DNA of 64,000 nucleotides. It comes from Peptostreptococcaceae bacterium (GTDB taxonomy: Bacteria > Bacillota > Clostridia > Peptostreptococcales > Peptostreptococcaceae). The translations under genes and the position numbers were made by a program. The DNA lies in contig CABIZO010000005.1 of NCBI GenBank assembly GCA_902363255.1, positions 186,001-250,000 on the forward strand, given 5' to 3'. Shown piece by piece: positions 17,264-26,300 of the stretch (the first letter of the stretch is position 1; the number at the start of each line of letters is the position of its first letter). The notes below the pieces were generated by a model, which did not search any database, was not told where the DNA came from, and saw only the letters and a list, made by a program, of their open reading frames with translations.

Positions 17264-18424
17264 TTGAGTACTAAAAGAGACTACTATGATGTCTTAGGTG
17301 TGGGTAAAAGCGCGGATGCAACGGAGATTAAAAAAGCTTATAGAAAATTAGCTATGAAATATCACCCAGATAAAAACCCAGGAGATAAAGAAGCGGAAGA
17401 AAAATTTAAAGAAATCAATGAAGCATATGAAGTATTATCAGATGAAACTAAAAGAAGAAATTACGACCAATTTGGACATGAGGGTGTAAATGGTCAAGGA
17501 TTTGGTGGCGCTGGAGGTTTCGGTGGCCAAGGATTTGGTGGATTTGATGATATATTCGGAGATATATTTGGAGATATGTTTGGTGGTGGTTTCGGAGGAG
17601 GGCGTCAAAGAAGAAGAGGTCCAGAACGTGGTGCTGACATAAGACAAAGAGTAAATATATCTTTCGAAGAAGCTGCCTTTGGTAAAAAAGTTCAAGTTAA
17701 AATTAATAGAAGTGAAGAATGTGAAGAATGTCATGGAAGTGGTGCAAAACCAGGAACTTCTAAAAAAACTTGTCCAACATGTAATGGTAGTGGTCAAGTG
17801 CAATCAGTACAAAGAACTCCTTTTGGAAACATCGCAAGTACGAGAACATGTTCTACATGTAACGGTGAAGGAGAAGTTATAGATTCACCATGTACAAAAT
17901 GTCATGGAAAAGGAAGTATAAGAAAAACTAAGACTATTGAAGTTGATATACCAGCAGGTATAGATGAAGGTCAAATGATTAAACTGGGTGGTCAAGGTGA
18001 ACTTGGAAGTAGAGGTGGACCAAGAGGAGATTTATATATTGAAGTTAATGTAAATTCTCATCCATTATTTACTAGAGAAGGTTACGATGTTTATTTAGAA
18101 ATGCCTATAACATTTGCTCAGGCTACATTAGGAGATAAAATACAAGTTCCTACTTTAGATGGAAAAGTAGAATATGAAATTCCAGAGGGAACTCAAACTG
18201 GAACAGTATTTAGATTAAAAGGTAAAGGTATACCAAAACTAAGATCTAATGTTAGAGGAGATCAATATGTTAAAGTAACTGTTGAAATACCTAAAAAATT
18301 AAATGACAAACAAAAAGAATTAGTTAGACAATTTGCCAAAGAGTGTGGTCAAGAAGTCCACCAAAGGCAAAAGACTTTAAGTGATAAAATAGATAGCTTT
18401 TTTAAAAATCTAAAAAAGAAGTAA
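17264..18424 (+). CDS. dnaJ: Chaperone DnaJ (Hsp40)
   Basis: The 386-residue protein has the J domain (residues 5-70 with the HPD tripeptide in KYHPDKNP), a Gly/Phe-rich region (about 75-118), the cysteine-rich zinc domain with four repeats (CEECHGSG, CPTCNGSG, CSTCNGEG, CTKCHGKG) and the C-terminal client-binding domains. It delivers clients to DnaK and stimulates its ATPase. The start is a TTG at 17264 behind AAGGTGGTG with seven bases of spacing, giving the canonical start (M)STKRDYYDVLGV. It is the last gene of the heat-shock operon. Confidence 0.98.
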   Translation: MSTKRDYYDVLGVGKSADATEIKKAYRKLAMKYHPDKNPGDKEAEEKFKEINEAYEVLSDETKRRNYDQFGHEGVNGQGFGGAGGFGGQGFGGFDDIFGDIFGDMFGGGFGGGRQRRRGPERGADIRQRVNISFEEAAFGKKVQVKINRSEECEECHGSGAKPGTSKKTCPTCNGSGQVQSVQRTPFGNIASTRTCSTCNGEGEVIDSPCTKCHGKGSIRKTKTIEVDIPAGIDEGQMIKLGGQGELGSRGGPRGDLYIEVNVNSHPLFTREGYDVYLEMPITFAQATLGDKIQVPTLDGKVEYEIPEGTQTGTVFRLKGKGIPKLRSNVRGDQYVKVTVEIPKKLNDKQKELVRQFAKECGQEVHQRQKTLSDKIDSFFKNLKKK

Positions 18425-18436
18425 AACAAATGATAA

Positions 18437-18474
18437 AATCCTTCCAATTCACATAATATTGGGAGGTTTTTTTA
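18437..18474 (+). terminator. Terminator of the hrcA-dnaJ operon
   Basis: AATCCTTCCAAT pairs with ATTGGGAGGTTT (one mismatch, one G-T pair), followed by a T tract. Confidence 0.82.
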
Positions 18475-18578
18475 TTTAATTATAACTATTATATGTATAA
18501 AACAATATTATAAAAGAGAATAATTATGATATAATAAAGTTCATGAAAAAGTATTAAATATTGAAAGAAGGTTTACAT

Positions 18579-19520
18579 ATGAATTGGACAGAAGTAACGG
18601 TAAAAACGACGACAGAAGCTGTAGAAGCTATAAGTAATATATTATTAGAAGAAAGATGTGGCGGGGTAATGATAGAAGACCCTAAAGATTTCTTATTCCA
18701 AAAGAAAAATGAGTTGGATTGGGATTATGTTGAGGAAGAAGTATTCAACAAAAGTAACCAAGATGGAGTACTAATAAAAACATATATACCTGAGGAAAGA
18801 AATGTATTAGAGCTTGTGGAAACTATAAAAGCTAAAATATCATTATTACCAGCTTGTGGATTAGATATAGGAGAAGGTAGTGTATCTTTAAGCAATGTTA
18901 ATGAATCAGACTGGGCAAACGAATGGAAAAAATACTATAAGCCGACAAAAATAGGACAACAAATAGTAGTAAAACCTACTTGGGAAGATTATGAAGAACA
19001 AGAAGGTGACTTAATAATCGAATTAGATCCAGGAATGGCTTTTGGTACGGGAACTCACGAAACAACATCTATGTGTATTAGAGAACTAGAAAAATACGTA
19101 GATTCAACTAAGAGAGTATTCGATATAGGTTGTGGAAGTGGAATATTAGCTATAGCTGCAGCTAAACTTGGTGCAAAAGAAGTTGTTGCAGGAGACTTAG
19201 ATGAAGTTGCAGTTAAAGTTTCAAAAGAAAACTGTGAATTAAATAATGTATCAGATAAAGTTATTGTAAAACATGGAAGTTTATTTGAAGTCGTAGAAGG
19301 AAAAGCTGATGTTATCGTAGCAAATATAATAGCAGATATAATAAAAATATTAGCTAATGATGTAGCTAAGTTCCTAAATGAAGATGGTGTATTTATATCA
19401 TCAGGAATAATTCATGCTAAAATAGATGAAGTTGTAGAATCTTTAGAATCTAATGGATTTGAAATAGTTGAAATAGTGAAATTAGGTGAATGGTCAGCTA
19501 TAGTATCTAAACTTAAGTAG
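18579..19520 (+). CDS. prmA: Ribosomal protein L11 methyltransferase PrmA
   Basis: This is a 313-residue SAM-dependent methyltransferase that trimethylates ribosomal protein L11. It has the PrmA substrate-binding N-terminal domain and the methyltransferase motifs ELDPGMAFGTGTHETT, VFDIGCGSGILAIAAAKLGA and VANIIADII. The ATG at 18579 is preferred over the in-frame TTG at 18561, because GAAAGAAGG just upstream of 18579 is the only ribosome binding site. dnaJ-prmA-rsmE-mtaB is a conserved Firmicute run. It overlaps nothing and is eight bases from rsmE. Confidence 0.96.
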   Translation: MNWTEVTVKTTTEAVEAISNILLEERCGGVMIEDPKDFLFQKKNELDWDYVEEEVFNKSNQDGVLIKTYIPEERNVLELVETIKAKISLLPACGLDIGEGSVSLSNVNESDWANEWKKYYKPTKIGQQIVVKPTWEDYEEQEGDLIIELDPGMAFGTGTHETTSMCIRELEKYVDSTKRVFDIGCGSGILAIAAAKLGAKEVVAGDLDEVAVKVSKENCELNNVSDKVIVKHGSLFEVVEGKADVIVANIIADIIKILANDVAKFLNEDGVFISSGIIHAKIDEVVESLESNGFEIVEIVKLGEWSAIVSKLK

Positions 19521-19528
19521 GTGAAGTT

Positions 19529-20281
19529 ATGGATAGATTTTTTACACCAAAGAAGAACATAAACTTAGAACAAAAAACTTGTATTATTGAAGGTGAAGAT
19601 GTTAAACATATTTCGAGAGTTCTTAGATGTAAAGAAAAAGGCAAGTTAGAAGTATGTGATATGGACAATAATGAGTATATTTGTGAAATAAAGGAAATAA
19701 ATAAAGACAATATATTATTAGACATAATTGAAATAGTGAATATAAAACGTGAATCTGATCTAAAGATAAAGTTATACCAAGGTATGCCTAAAGGAACTAA
19801 AATGGAGTTAATACTTCAAAAATTGACGGAAATAGGCGTAGATGAAATTATTTTAGTGCAAACTAAAAGAAGTGTGACTAAAATTGATAATAAAAAAGAA
19901 GACAAAAAAATTGAGAGATGGGAAAGAATTATTTATGAAGCTGCAAAGCAAAGTAAAAGAGGAAAGATTCCTACTCTTACTGGAGTTTTAACATTTAAAG
20001 AAGCTTTAGAAGACATGAAAAATAATGACTTAAATATTTGCCCATATGAGAATGAAAGAACGGTTGTTATAAAAGAAGCAATAAAGGGTAAAGAAATAAG
20101 TAGTATAGGAATATTTGTTGGACCAGAAGGTGGATTTGAAGAAGAAGAAATTGAAAAAATTCAAAATATAGATGGACAAGTAGTTTCTCTAGGACCTAGA
20201 ATACTTAGGACAGAAACTGCATCTGTAGTTGCTTCATCCATAGTTTTATATGAGCTAAGTGACTTAGGAGGAAATATATAA
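19529..20281 (+). CDS. rsmE: 16S rRNA m3U1498 methyltransferase RsmE
   Basis: The 250-residue SPOUT-family protein has an N-terminal PUA-like domain (HISRVLRCKEKGKLEVCD) and a C-terminal knotted domain with KGTKMELILQKLTEIG, FVGPEGGFEEEEIE and SLGPRILRTETA, the RsmE signatures. It methylates N3 of U1498 in 16S rRNA. It begins eight bases after prmA and its stop is followed immediately by the mtaB start. Confidence 0.96.
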   Translation: MDRFFTPKKNINLEQKTCIIEGEDVKHISRVLRCKEKGKLEVCDMDNNEYICEIKEINKDNILLDIIEIVNIKRESDLKIKLYQGMPKGTKMELILQKLTEIGVDEIILVQTKRSVTKIDNKKEDKKIERWERIIYEAAKQSKRGKIPTLTGVLTFKEALEDMKNNDLNICPYENERTVVIKEAIKGKEISSIGIFVGPEGGFEEEEIEKIQNIDGQVVSLGPRILRTETASVVASSIVLYELSDLGGNI

Positions 20282-21592
20282 ATGAAAAAAGTAGCTTTTT
20301 ATACTTTAGGTTGTAAAGTAAATCAATACGAAACAGAAGCTATGCTTGAAATGTTCAAAGAAGATGGATATGAGCAAGTTGGTAGCGAAGACTATGCAGA
20401 TGTTTATGTTATAAACACATGCACAGTAACACATATGAGTGATAGAAAATCACGTCAATATATAAGAAGAATGAAAAAGAAAAATCCAGATGCTATAATA
20501 GCGGTTGTTGGATGTTATTCTCAAGTTTCTCCAGAAGAAATACTTGAAATAGAAGAAGTAAATCTAGTAATGGGAACAAATGAGAGAAGAACTATAGTTG
20601 ATGAAATTAAAAAACTAGAAGTTGTAGAAGGGAATAAAAAAGCTTCTACAGTTGATGATATAATGAAGGTTAGAGCTTTTGAAGAAATAGAAATAAGCCA
20701 ATCTAATGGAAGAACTAGGGCATTTATGAAAATACAAGATGGATGCGATAGATTCTGTACTTACTGTATAATACCATATGCTAGAGGTGGTAAAGTAAGA
20801 AGTAGAGATATGGAAAGTATAGTAAATGAAGCTAAAACTTTAGCTGAGAATGGATATGAAGAAGTAGTACTTACAGGTATACATGTCGCTTCATATGGAA
20901 AAGATTTAAAAGAAGAAAATATAAATCTTTTAGATGTAATAAAAAGAATAAATGAAATAGATGGAATAAAAAGAATTAGAACAAGTTCTGTTGAACCTAT
21001 ATTATTTACAGATGAATTTGTAAATGAAGTATCAAAAATGGAAAAAGTTATGCCTCATTATCATTTATCACTACAAAGTGGATGCGATGATACATTAAAA
21101 AGAATGAACAGAAGATATACAACAGAAGAATATAAAACTATAGTGGATAAACTAAGAAGAGAGATTCCGAATGTAGCAATAACTACAGATGTAATTGTTG
21201 GTTTCCCTGGTGAAACAGAAGAAGAGTTTGAACAAACTTACAATTTCCTAAAAGAAATTGAATTAAATCAAATGCATATATTCAAATATTCACCAAGAAA
21301 AGGGACAAAAGCAGCAGATATGGAAAATCAAGTTTCTCCACAAGTAAAGCATGATAGAAGTGAAAAACTTCTACAACTAAATAAAGAAAACTTTGAAAAA
21401 TTCGCATCTAAAATGCTTGAAAAAGATTTCGAAGTATTATTTGAGCAAAAAATAGGAGAAAATAAATATGAAGGATTAACTCCTAATTATTTAAAAACAA
21501 TTGTTACTTCTAATGAAGATATTTGTGGGAAAATATTAAAAGTTAAAATTACGGAAGTAAAAGATGAATATGTAGAAGGAATTTTGGTATAA
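20282..21592 (+). CDS. mtaB: tRNA t6A37 methylthiotransferase MtaB
   Basis: This is a 436-residue radical SAM methylthiotransferase of the MtaB (YqeV) subgroup, which converts t6A37 to ms2t6A in tRNA. It has the N-terminal UPF0004 cluster cysteines (TLGCKVNQYETE, INTCTVTHMSDRKSRQ, VVGCYSQ), the radical SAM motif CDRFCTYCIIP and a C-terminal TRAM domain. The t6A form is indicated by the conserved neighbourhood with prmA and rsmE and by the MtaB-type N-terminus. Its ATG follows the rsmE stop directly, behind TTAGGAGG inside rsmE. Confidence 0.94.
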   Translation: MKKVAFYTLGCKVNQYETEAMLEMFKEDGYEQVGSEDYADVYVINTCTVTHMSDRKSRQYIRRMKKKNPDAIIAVVGCYSQVSPEEILEIEEVNLVMGTNERRTIVDEIKKLEVVEGNKKASTVDDIMKVRAFEEIEISQSNGRTRAFMKIQDGCDRFCTYCIIPYARGGKVRSRDMESIVNEAKTLAENGYEEVVLTGIHVASYGKDLKEENINLLDVIKRINEIDGIKRIRTSSVEPILFTDEFVNEVSKMEKVMPHYHLSLQSGCDDTLKRMNRRYTTEEYKTIVDKLRREIPNVAITTDVIVGFPGETEEEFEQTYNFLKEIELNQMHIFKYSPRKGTKAADMENQVSPQVKHDRSEKLLQLNKENFEKFASKMLEKDFEVLFEQKIGENKYEGLTPNYLKTIVTSNEDICGKILKVKITEVKDEYVEGILV

Positions 21593-21638
21593 GATGTAGA
21601 ATTTTAGGTTTATAATTAATGGTAAGGAGGTGGGAAAG

Positions 21639-21989
21639 ATGGATTGTTTATTTTGTAAGATAATAAAAGGAGATATACCTTGTAGTAAAGTTTATGAAGA
21701 TGATAAAGTTCTTGCTTTTAATGATATAAATCCTGTAGCACCATATCATATATTAGTTGTTCCTAAAAAACATTATGATAGCATCGCAGAAGTTTCTGAT
21801 AAAGATATGGAAATTGTTGCACATATTCATTCGGTTATAAATAAAATAGCTATAGATAAAGGATTTAGTGATGCTGGATTTAGAATCATCAATAATTGTG
21901 GAAGTGATGGAGGCCAAGAAGTTAAGCACCTTCACTATCATATATTAGCAGGTAAAAAATTACCTAATTATGAAGCAAATGAAAAATAA
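21639..21989 (+). CDS. HIT-family nucleotide phosphohydrolase
   Basis: This 116-residue histidine-triad protein has the zinc-type N-terminus DCLFCKIIKGDIP, FNDINPVAPYHILVVPKKHY and the triad HLHYHIL near the C-terminus. It is of the HinT type, which hydrolyses AMP-lysine or adenosine phosphoramidates. A longer frame starts at GTG 21630, but that codon is part of the AAGGAGGTG ribosome binding site, so ATG 21639 is used. It follows mtaB and precedes the separately promoted rpsU. Confidence 0.93.
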   Translation: MDCLFCKIIKGDIPCSKVYEDDKVLAFNDINPVAPYHILVVPKKHYDSIAEVSDKDMEIVAHIHSVINKIAIDKGFSDAGFRIINNCGSDGGQEVKHLHYHILAGKKLPNYEANEK

Positions 21990-22030
21990 ATTATTTTATA
22001 AATAATTTAAAATTATAAATAATTAAATAC

Positions 22031-22059
22031 TTGATAAAAGTTTAATTTTAGTTTATAAT
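22031..22059 (+). promoter_or_regulatory. Sigma-A promoter of rpsU
   Basis: TTGATA, 17 bases, TATAAT: a strong vegetative promoter. It would give a leader of about 85 bases before rpsU. Confidence 0.82.
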
Positions 22060-22067
22060 AAACAAAG

Positions 22068-22142
22068 TGTGAGGTTGTAATGCAGTGATGCAGATATAAT
22101 CAAATTACAGTCCCAGCATAATTCGCGAAATCGGAGGGAGGG
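22068..22142 (+). promoter_or_regulatory. Structured leader of rpsU
   Basis: The leader folds into an outer TGTAAT/ATTACA stem enclosing a small TGCA/TGCA hairpin, then a second element in which TCCC can pair with the GGGA next to the ribosome binding site GGAGGGAGGG around a palindromic TTCGCGAA. The second stem would hide the ribosome binding site. It may be an autoregulatory r-protein leader; this is inferred, not matched to a known family. Confidence 0.4.
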
Positions 22143-22149
22143 AAAAAGA

Positions 22150-22329
22150 ATGTCAGAAGTAAGAGTAAGAGAAAATGAATCATTAGACAGCGCTTTAAGA
22201 AGATTTAAACGTCAATGTGCAATGTCTGGCATAATGTCAGAAGTAAGAAAAAGAGAGCACTATGATAAACCAAGTGTTAAACGTAAGAAAAAAGCTGAAG
22301 CAGCTAGAAGAAAAAACGCTAAAAGATAG
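22150..22329 (+). CDS. rpsU: 30S ribosomal protein S21
   Basis: This 59-residue, very basic protein reads MSEVRVRENESLDSALRRFK and ends in RKKKAEAARRKNAKR, the clear S21 pattern. S21 sits near the mRNA exit and anti-Shine-Dalgarno region of the 30S subunit. It has the ribosome binding site GGAGGGAGGG and its own promoter and structured leader. yqeY follows 26 bases downstream, an arrangement (rpsU-yqeY) common in Firmicutes. Confidence 0.97.
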   Translation: MSEVRVRENESLDSALRRFKRQCAMSGIMSEVRKREHYDKPSVKRKKKAEAARRKNAKR

Positions 22330-22355
22330 TAAATAGAAATAAAGAGGTGAGGGGA

Positions 22356-22799
22356 ATGTCCCTTAAACAAAAGTTACAAGAAGATCTAAAATCTTCTATG
22401 AAAAATAAAGATACTGTTAAGAAATCTGTTATAACTCTTATTAGAGCTTCTATTAAACAATATGAAGTTGATAATAGAGTGGAATTAGGAGATGAACAAA
22501 TAGTAGATCTTATTGCAAAGCAATTAAAGCAAACTAGAGATTCTCGTGAAGAGTTTGTAAAGGCTGGGAGAGATGATTTAGTGAGCAAAGCAGAAGCAGA
22601 AATAGAAGTTTTAAAAGAGTACCTACCTCAACAATTAAGCGAAGAAGAATTAAATGAAATTGTAATTTCTACTATATCTGAAGTAGGAGCTACTTCTATG
22701 AAAGATATGAAAAAAATTATGACATCAATTATGCCTAAAGTAAAAGGTAGAGCTGATGGAAAACTAATAAATGAGTTAGTAAAGAAAAATTTACAATAG
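22356..22799 (+). CDS. yqeY: GatB/YqeY domain protein
   Basis: A 147-residue protein of the YqeY family, similar to the tail domain of the amidotransferase subunit GatB. Landmarks are LKQKLQEDLKSSMKNKD, VDLIAKQLKQTRDSREEFVKAGRDDL and EYLPQQLSEEEL. The function is not settled; binding to tRNA or charging complexes is suggested by the GatB likeness. An upstream GTG at 22347 lies in the ribosome binding site AGAGGTGAGGGG, so the ATG at 22356 is chosen. It ends the rpsU transcript. Confidence 0.93.
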   Translation: MSLKQKLQEDLKSSMKNKDTVKKSVITLIRASIKQYEVDNRVELGDEQIVDLIAKQLKQTRDSREEFVKAGRDDLVSKAEAEIEVLKEYLPQQLSEEELNEIVISTISEVGATSMKDMKKIMTSIMPKVKGRADGKLINELVKKNLQ

Positions 22800-22802
22800 A
22801 TA

Positions 22803-22836
22803 AAAACCTAGAGAGAAATCTCTAGGTTTTTTTGTG
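22803..22836 (+). terminator. Terminator of rpsU-yqeY
   Basis: Perfect 12-bp stem AAAACCTAGAGA/TCTCTAGGTTTT with a GAAA tetraloop, followed by T residues. Confidence 0.9.
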
Positions 22837-22932
22837 TTGTAATTAATAAATAAATAATCATAATCATTTCTCATTATTCATATTAATTTAATAGAAATAC
22901 ATAAGAATAATAAGTGAAAGTGAGGGAAGATA

Positions 22933-23430
22933 TTGATTATATCAGTTAAAGAAGTTAAAAAATATATCTGTTGTGTACTTATTCCGCTACTTGTGGGATA
23001 TTTAAGCAGTATTTTAGCCCAAGCTATAAATGGAGTAGATACAATAACGTATTATCATGAACTTATTAAACCTGGTTTTGCGCCACCGGGAATAGTATTT
23101 CCTATTGTGTGGATTATATTGTACATATTAATGGGAACATCTTCTTACATAATATTATCTCAAAAGAAGAATGAAGCAAAAATAAAAGATGCCATGTTTT
23201 ATTATTGGTCTCAATTAGGATTAAACTTTTTATGGTCTATTTTGTTTTTCGGATTTCAACTTAGACTAACAGCATTAGTGGATTTAATATTACTTTTTGT
23301 TTTTGGAGTAATAATGGTTTATAAATTTTATAAGATAAAACCAATTGCAGCTTATTTAAACATACCATATATTCTTTGGTTAAATTATGCTGCAGTTCTT
23401 AACTATTTTATATGGTTTATAAATAAGTAG
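22933..23430 (+). CDS. tspO: TspO/MBR family membrane protein
   Basis: This 165-residue protein has five predicted membrane helices and TspO motifs, including KPGFAPPGIVFPIVWIILYILMG, a tryptophan-rich QLGLNFLWSILFFG and LNIPYILWLNYAAVLNYFIW. TspO proteins bind porphyrins and related tetrapyrroles and are linked to stress signalling. The start is a TTG at 22933, behind TGAGGGAAG. It is a single-gene unit between two terminators, so it is not part of the neighbouring operons. Confidence 0.92.
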   Translation: MIISVKEVKKYICCVLIPLLVGYLSSILAQAINGVDTITYYHELIKPGFAPPGIVFPIVWIILYILMGTSSYIILSQKKNEAKIKDAMFYYWSQLGLNFLWSILFFGFQLRLTALVDLILLFVFGVIMVYKFYKIKPIAAYLNIPYILWLNYAAVLNYFIWFINK

Positions 23431-23448
23431 ATAAATATAATAAAAAAT

Positions 23449-23475
23449 ACTGAGAGTGTTCTCAGTTTTTTTTAT
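23449..23475 (+). terminator. Terminator of tspO
   Basis: ACTGAGA/TCTCAGT stem with a four-base loop followed by eight T residues. Confidence 0.88.
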
Positions 23476-23695
23476 ATCAATATATATAAATTTGTTCAAA
23501 ATTGAGTTATCTGTTATTGAAATATATGATTAGTTGTTTTATTTATTTGACTTTGAAACATCCTTTACCAAGTTAACATTTAGAAAACTACTAATATATA
23601 TAAATTAGATATAATATAGTTTGCTAAATATTAAAAAAATATGAAATTTTAAGGACATATATTAATAGAATATACAAGGGGAGGAGGTTTTCATA

Positions 23696-23929
23696 ATGGA
23701 TATATCAGCAGATTTAAAAGTAACACAACCAACAGTTACTTTAGTAAGCAATACCTTTGTGAGGATAGAAAACTATTTATCAATTATAACTTATGACACT
23801 AATTTAATTAAAATAAAGACTAAGGTTAAAACAATAAAAATAACTGGGGATAAGCTTTTATTAAAGTATATAGAAACAGAGGAAATTGGAATAAAAGGAC
23901 TTATATACTCCCTAGAGTATGTTGATTAG
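23696..23929 (+). CDS. yqfC: Sporulation protein YqfC
   Basis: This 77-residue protein of the YabP/YqfC family reads DISADLKVTQPTVTLVSNTFVRIENYLSI in its first 30 residues (shown here in part) and has the family pattern of alternating beta strands. It is encoded just upstream of yqfD, as in Bacillus, where the pair is expressed in the mother cell under sigma E. It has a strong ribosome binding site (GGGGAGGAGG) and starts the yqfC-yqfD-phoH-ybeY run. The exact role is unknown. Confidence 0.92.
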   Translation: MDISADLKVTQPTVTLVSNTFVRIENYLSIITYDTNLIKIKTKVKTIKITGDKLLLKYIETEEIGIKGLIYSLEYVD

Positions 23930-23941
23930 GAGGAGATAGTA

Positions 23942-25234
23942 GTGATAAGTTTCATAAGAGGATATTATACGGTTATTGTAGAAGGATTAGATACAGAAAG
24001 CTTTTTAAATTACCTTATAAGAAATAAAATTTATGTTTACAATGTAAATAGAATAGAAAAAAGTAAAATTCAATTTAATATTGATAGAGAGAATTTTAGG
24101 AAGTTAAAAAAAATTCATAGGAGTAATAAATTTAATATTAAGGTTAAAAAACAGACAGGCATTCCTTTTATTGCACAAAGAATATATACTTATAGAGGGA
24201 TGGTTATTTGTGCAATAATATCTTTAATCATATTAATGTCTACATCGCAATTTGTTACGGATGTATATATTACAGCTCCAGAGGGGATAGACAAAACAGC
24301 TCTAAAAAAGGAGCTTTACATACAAGGTGTTAAACCAGGGGTATATAAAAAAAGTATAGATAGAAAGATCGTAAGAGAGAACATAATGGTAAAATTTAAT
24401 CAAATAGCTTATGTATCAATAAATGTTAAAGGAACTAATGTATTTGTAAATATTACCAAAAAAGATGAAAGTCAAAATTCAGAAGAAAACTCTAATTATT
24501 GTAATATTATAGCAACAAAAGATGGTATAATAGAAAAAGTAGTTCCTAGAAGTGGAGAAGCTATAGTAGAAGAAGGCGACATTGTTAAAAAAGGAGATGT
24601 ATTAGTTAATGGAGCTAATACTTCAGCTTTGCCAGAAGTGTGGGCAACAACTTTTTATGAAGCAAAAAAATCTTCAAATTACATAGATATTAAAAATCAA
24701 AGAACTGATAAGAAGAAAAAAGTTTATACCATAAGTTTCTATGATAAAAAATTTAAAATATTGAGAAATATAAAATATAAGGATTATGAAATTGAAAATA
24801 AAACACATGAACTTAAGCTAGGAGATTATACATTCCCTATAAAATTAACAGTGAGTACTTTTTATGAAGTAAAAAAAGTTGAAAATAAAATAGATGTAGA
24901 AAAAATAAAAGAAGAATTATCAACTGCAGTATTAAAAGAATTAGACTACACTATACCAGTATCTGCAAGAATTGTAGATTCAAAGGACAAATATAATGTA
25001 AATAAAAGTATGGTAGAATATATAGTGACAGTAACTACAAGTGAAAATATAGCTCAATTAGATATACTAAGTAAAAGTGAAGCTGAAGCTATAATTAAGT
25101 CTAATTTAGAAAAGAAAAAGCAAGAAGAAGGAGAACAGAAGAGTTCTAATCCTCAAAACAGACCTATTAATGATATAAGAAATGAATTTAAAGAAGAAGA
25201 TATAAAAACTAATACTGATGATGAAGAAAATTAA
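23942..25234 (+). CDS. yqfD: Sporulation protein YqfD
   Basis: A 430-residue protein with a cytoplasmic N-terminal domain, one strong membrane span at about residues 90-110 (YRGMVICAIISLIILMSTS), then an extracytoplasmic POTRA-like segment and a domain with the YqfD pattern GIIEKVVPRSGEAIVEEGDIVKKGDVLVNG (quoted in part: IEKVVPRSGEAIVEEGD). The C-terminal tail is charged and disordered. It is a mother-cell sporulation protein in Bacillus. It begins with GTG after TTAGGAGGAGA, 12 bases after yqfC. Confidence 0.93.
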   Translation: MISFIRGYYTVIVEGLDTESFLNYLIRNKIYVYNVNRIEKSKIQFNIDRENFRKLKKIHRSNKFNIKVKKQTGIPFIAQRIYTYRGMVICAIISLIILMSTSQFVTDVYITAPEGIDKTALKKELYIQGVKPGVYKKSIDRKIVRENIMVKFNQIAYVSINVKGTNVFVNITKKDESQNSEENSNYCNIIATKDGIIEKVVPRSGEAIVEEGDIVKKGDVLVNGANTSALPEVWATTFYEAKKSSNYIDIKNQRTDKKKKVYTISFYDKKFKILRNIKYKDYEIENKTHELKLGDYTFPIKLTVSTFYEVKKVENKIDVEKIKEELSTAVLKELDYTIPVSARIVDSKDKYNVNKSMVEYIVTVTTSENIAQLDILSKSEAEAIIKSNLEKKKQEEGEQKSSNPQNRPINDIRNEFKEEDIKTNTDDEEN

Positions 25235-25267
25235 TAAACTCATATCACTTAAGGAGGAATATTTCAA

Positions 25268-26278
25268 TTGATTATACAAAAAAAATTTATAGTATCAGAA
25301 GAGCAATTTGAAAGAGAGTTATTTGGAAATTTTGATGAAAATATAAAATTAATAGAAAATACTCTAAACATAGATGTGATACTTAGAGAAGGTAACATTG
25401 TACTAATGGGTGAAGAAAAAAATGTGGATTTAGCACTTAAGTTAATGAATGAATTACATGATTCAGTATCTAAAGGGAAGTTGCTAGACAAACAAAGTAT
25501 TACGTATTCGTTATCTCTATTACTAGAAGGCAGCGAAAGAAAAATAAAAGAATTAGAAGATGTAATTGTTTTAACTAAAAAAGGAAATCCTGTGCAACCT
25601 AAAACCTTAGGTCAAAAAGAATATGTAGATTTAATTAGAAATAATGATATAACATTTGGTATTGGCCCAGCAGGAACAGGAAAAACTTACTTGGCTGTAG
25701 CTATGGCTGTAAGAGCGTTTAAAAATGATGAAGTGAGTAGAATAATTCTTACTAGACCAGCAGTTGAAGCAGGGGAGAGTTTGGGATTCCTACCTGGAGA
25801 TATGAAGGACAAAGTAGATCCATATTTAAGACCGTTATATGATGCGTTATTTGATATGCTTGGGGCAGATAGATTCAATAAATATTTAGAGAGAGGGACA
25901 ATTGAAGTTGCACCACTAGCTTTTATGAGAGGTAGAACTTTAGACAATGCATTTATCATATTAGATGAAGCTCAAAATACAACACCAGAACAAATGAAAA
26001 TGTTCCTAACAAGACTTGGTTTTGGATCAAAGGCTGTCGTAACTGGAGATATAACTCAAACAGACCTTCCAAACAGCAAAAAAAGTGGCTTAGTTCAAGC
26101 AACAAAAATACTTGCCAATGTAAGTGGCATAGGAAGTATTCAACTAAGTGAAAAAGACGTTGTAAGACATGAGTTAGTTCAAAGAATAATAAGGGCTTAT
26201 GAAAAATTTGAGAAAAGAGAAGAGTTTAATTTAAATAAAAAACAAGATATAAAAAGAAAATATAAAGATACAAAATAA
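25268..26278 (+). CDS. phoH: PhoH-family ATPase
   Basis: The 336-residue protein has an N-terminal KH-like region and a PhoH P-loop ATPase domain with GIGPAGTGKTYLAVA (about residues 128-142), ILTRPAVEAGESLGFLPGD, and FIILDEAQNTTPEQMKMFLTR, with VVTGDITQTDLP following. PhoH proteins are linked to RNA metabolism, often beside ybeY as here. The start is a TTG at 25268, behind AAGGAGG with nine to ten bases of spacing. ybeY follows by 22 bases. Confidence 0.95.
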   Translation: MIIQKKFIVSEEQFERELFGNFDENIKLIENTLNIDVILREGNIVLMGEEKNVDLALKLMNELHDSVSKGKLLDKQSITYSLSLLLEGSERKIKELEDVIVLTKKGNPVQPKTLGQKEYVDLIRNNDITFGIGPAGTGKTYLAVAMAVRAFKNDEVSRIILTRPAVEAGESLGFLPGDMKDKVDPYLRPLYDALFDMLGADRFNKYLERGTIEVAPLAFMRGRTLDNAFIILDEAQNTTPEQMKMFLTRLGFGSKAVVTGDITQTDLPNSKKSGLVQATKILANVSGIGSIQLSEKDVVRHELVQRIIRAYEKFEKREEFNLNKKQDIKRKYKDTK

Positions 26279-26300
26279 TAAGACAATAGAAGGTGGAAAC

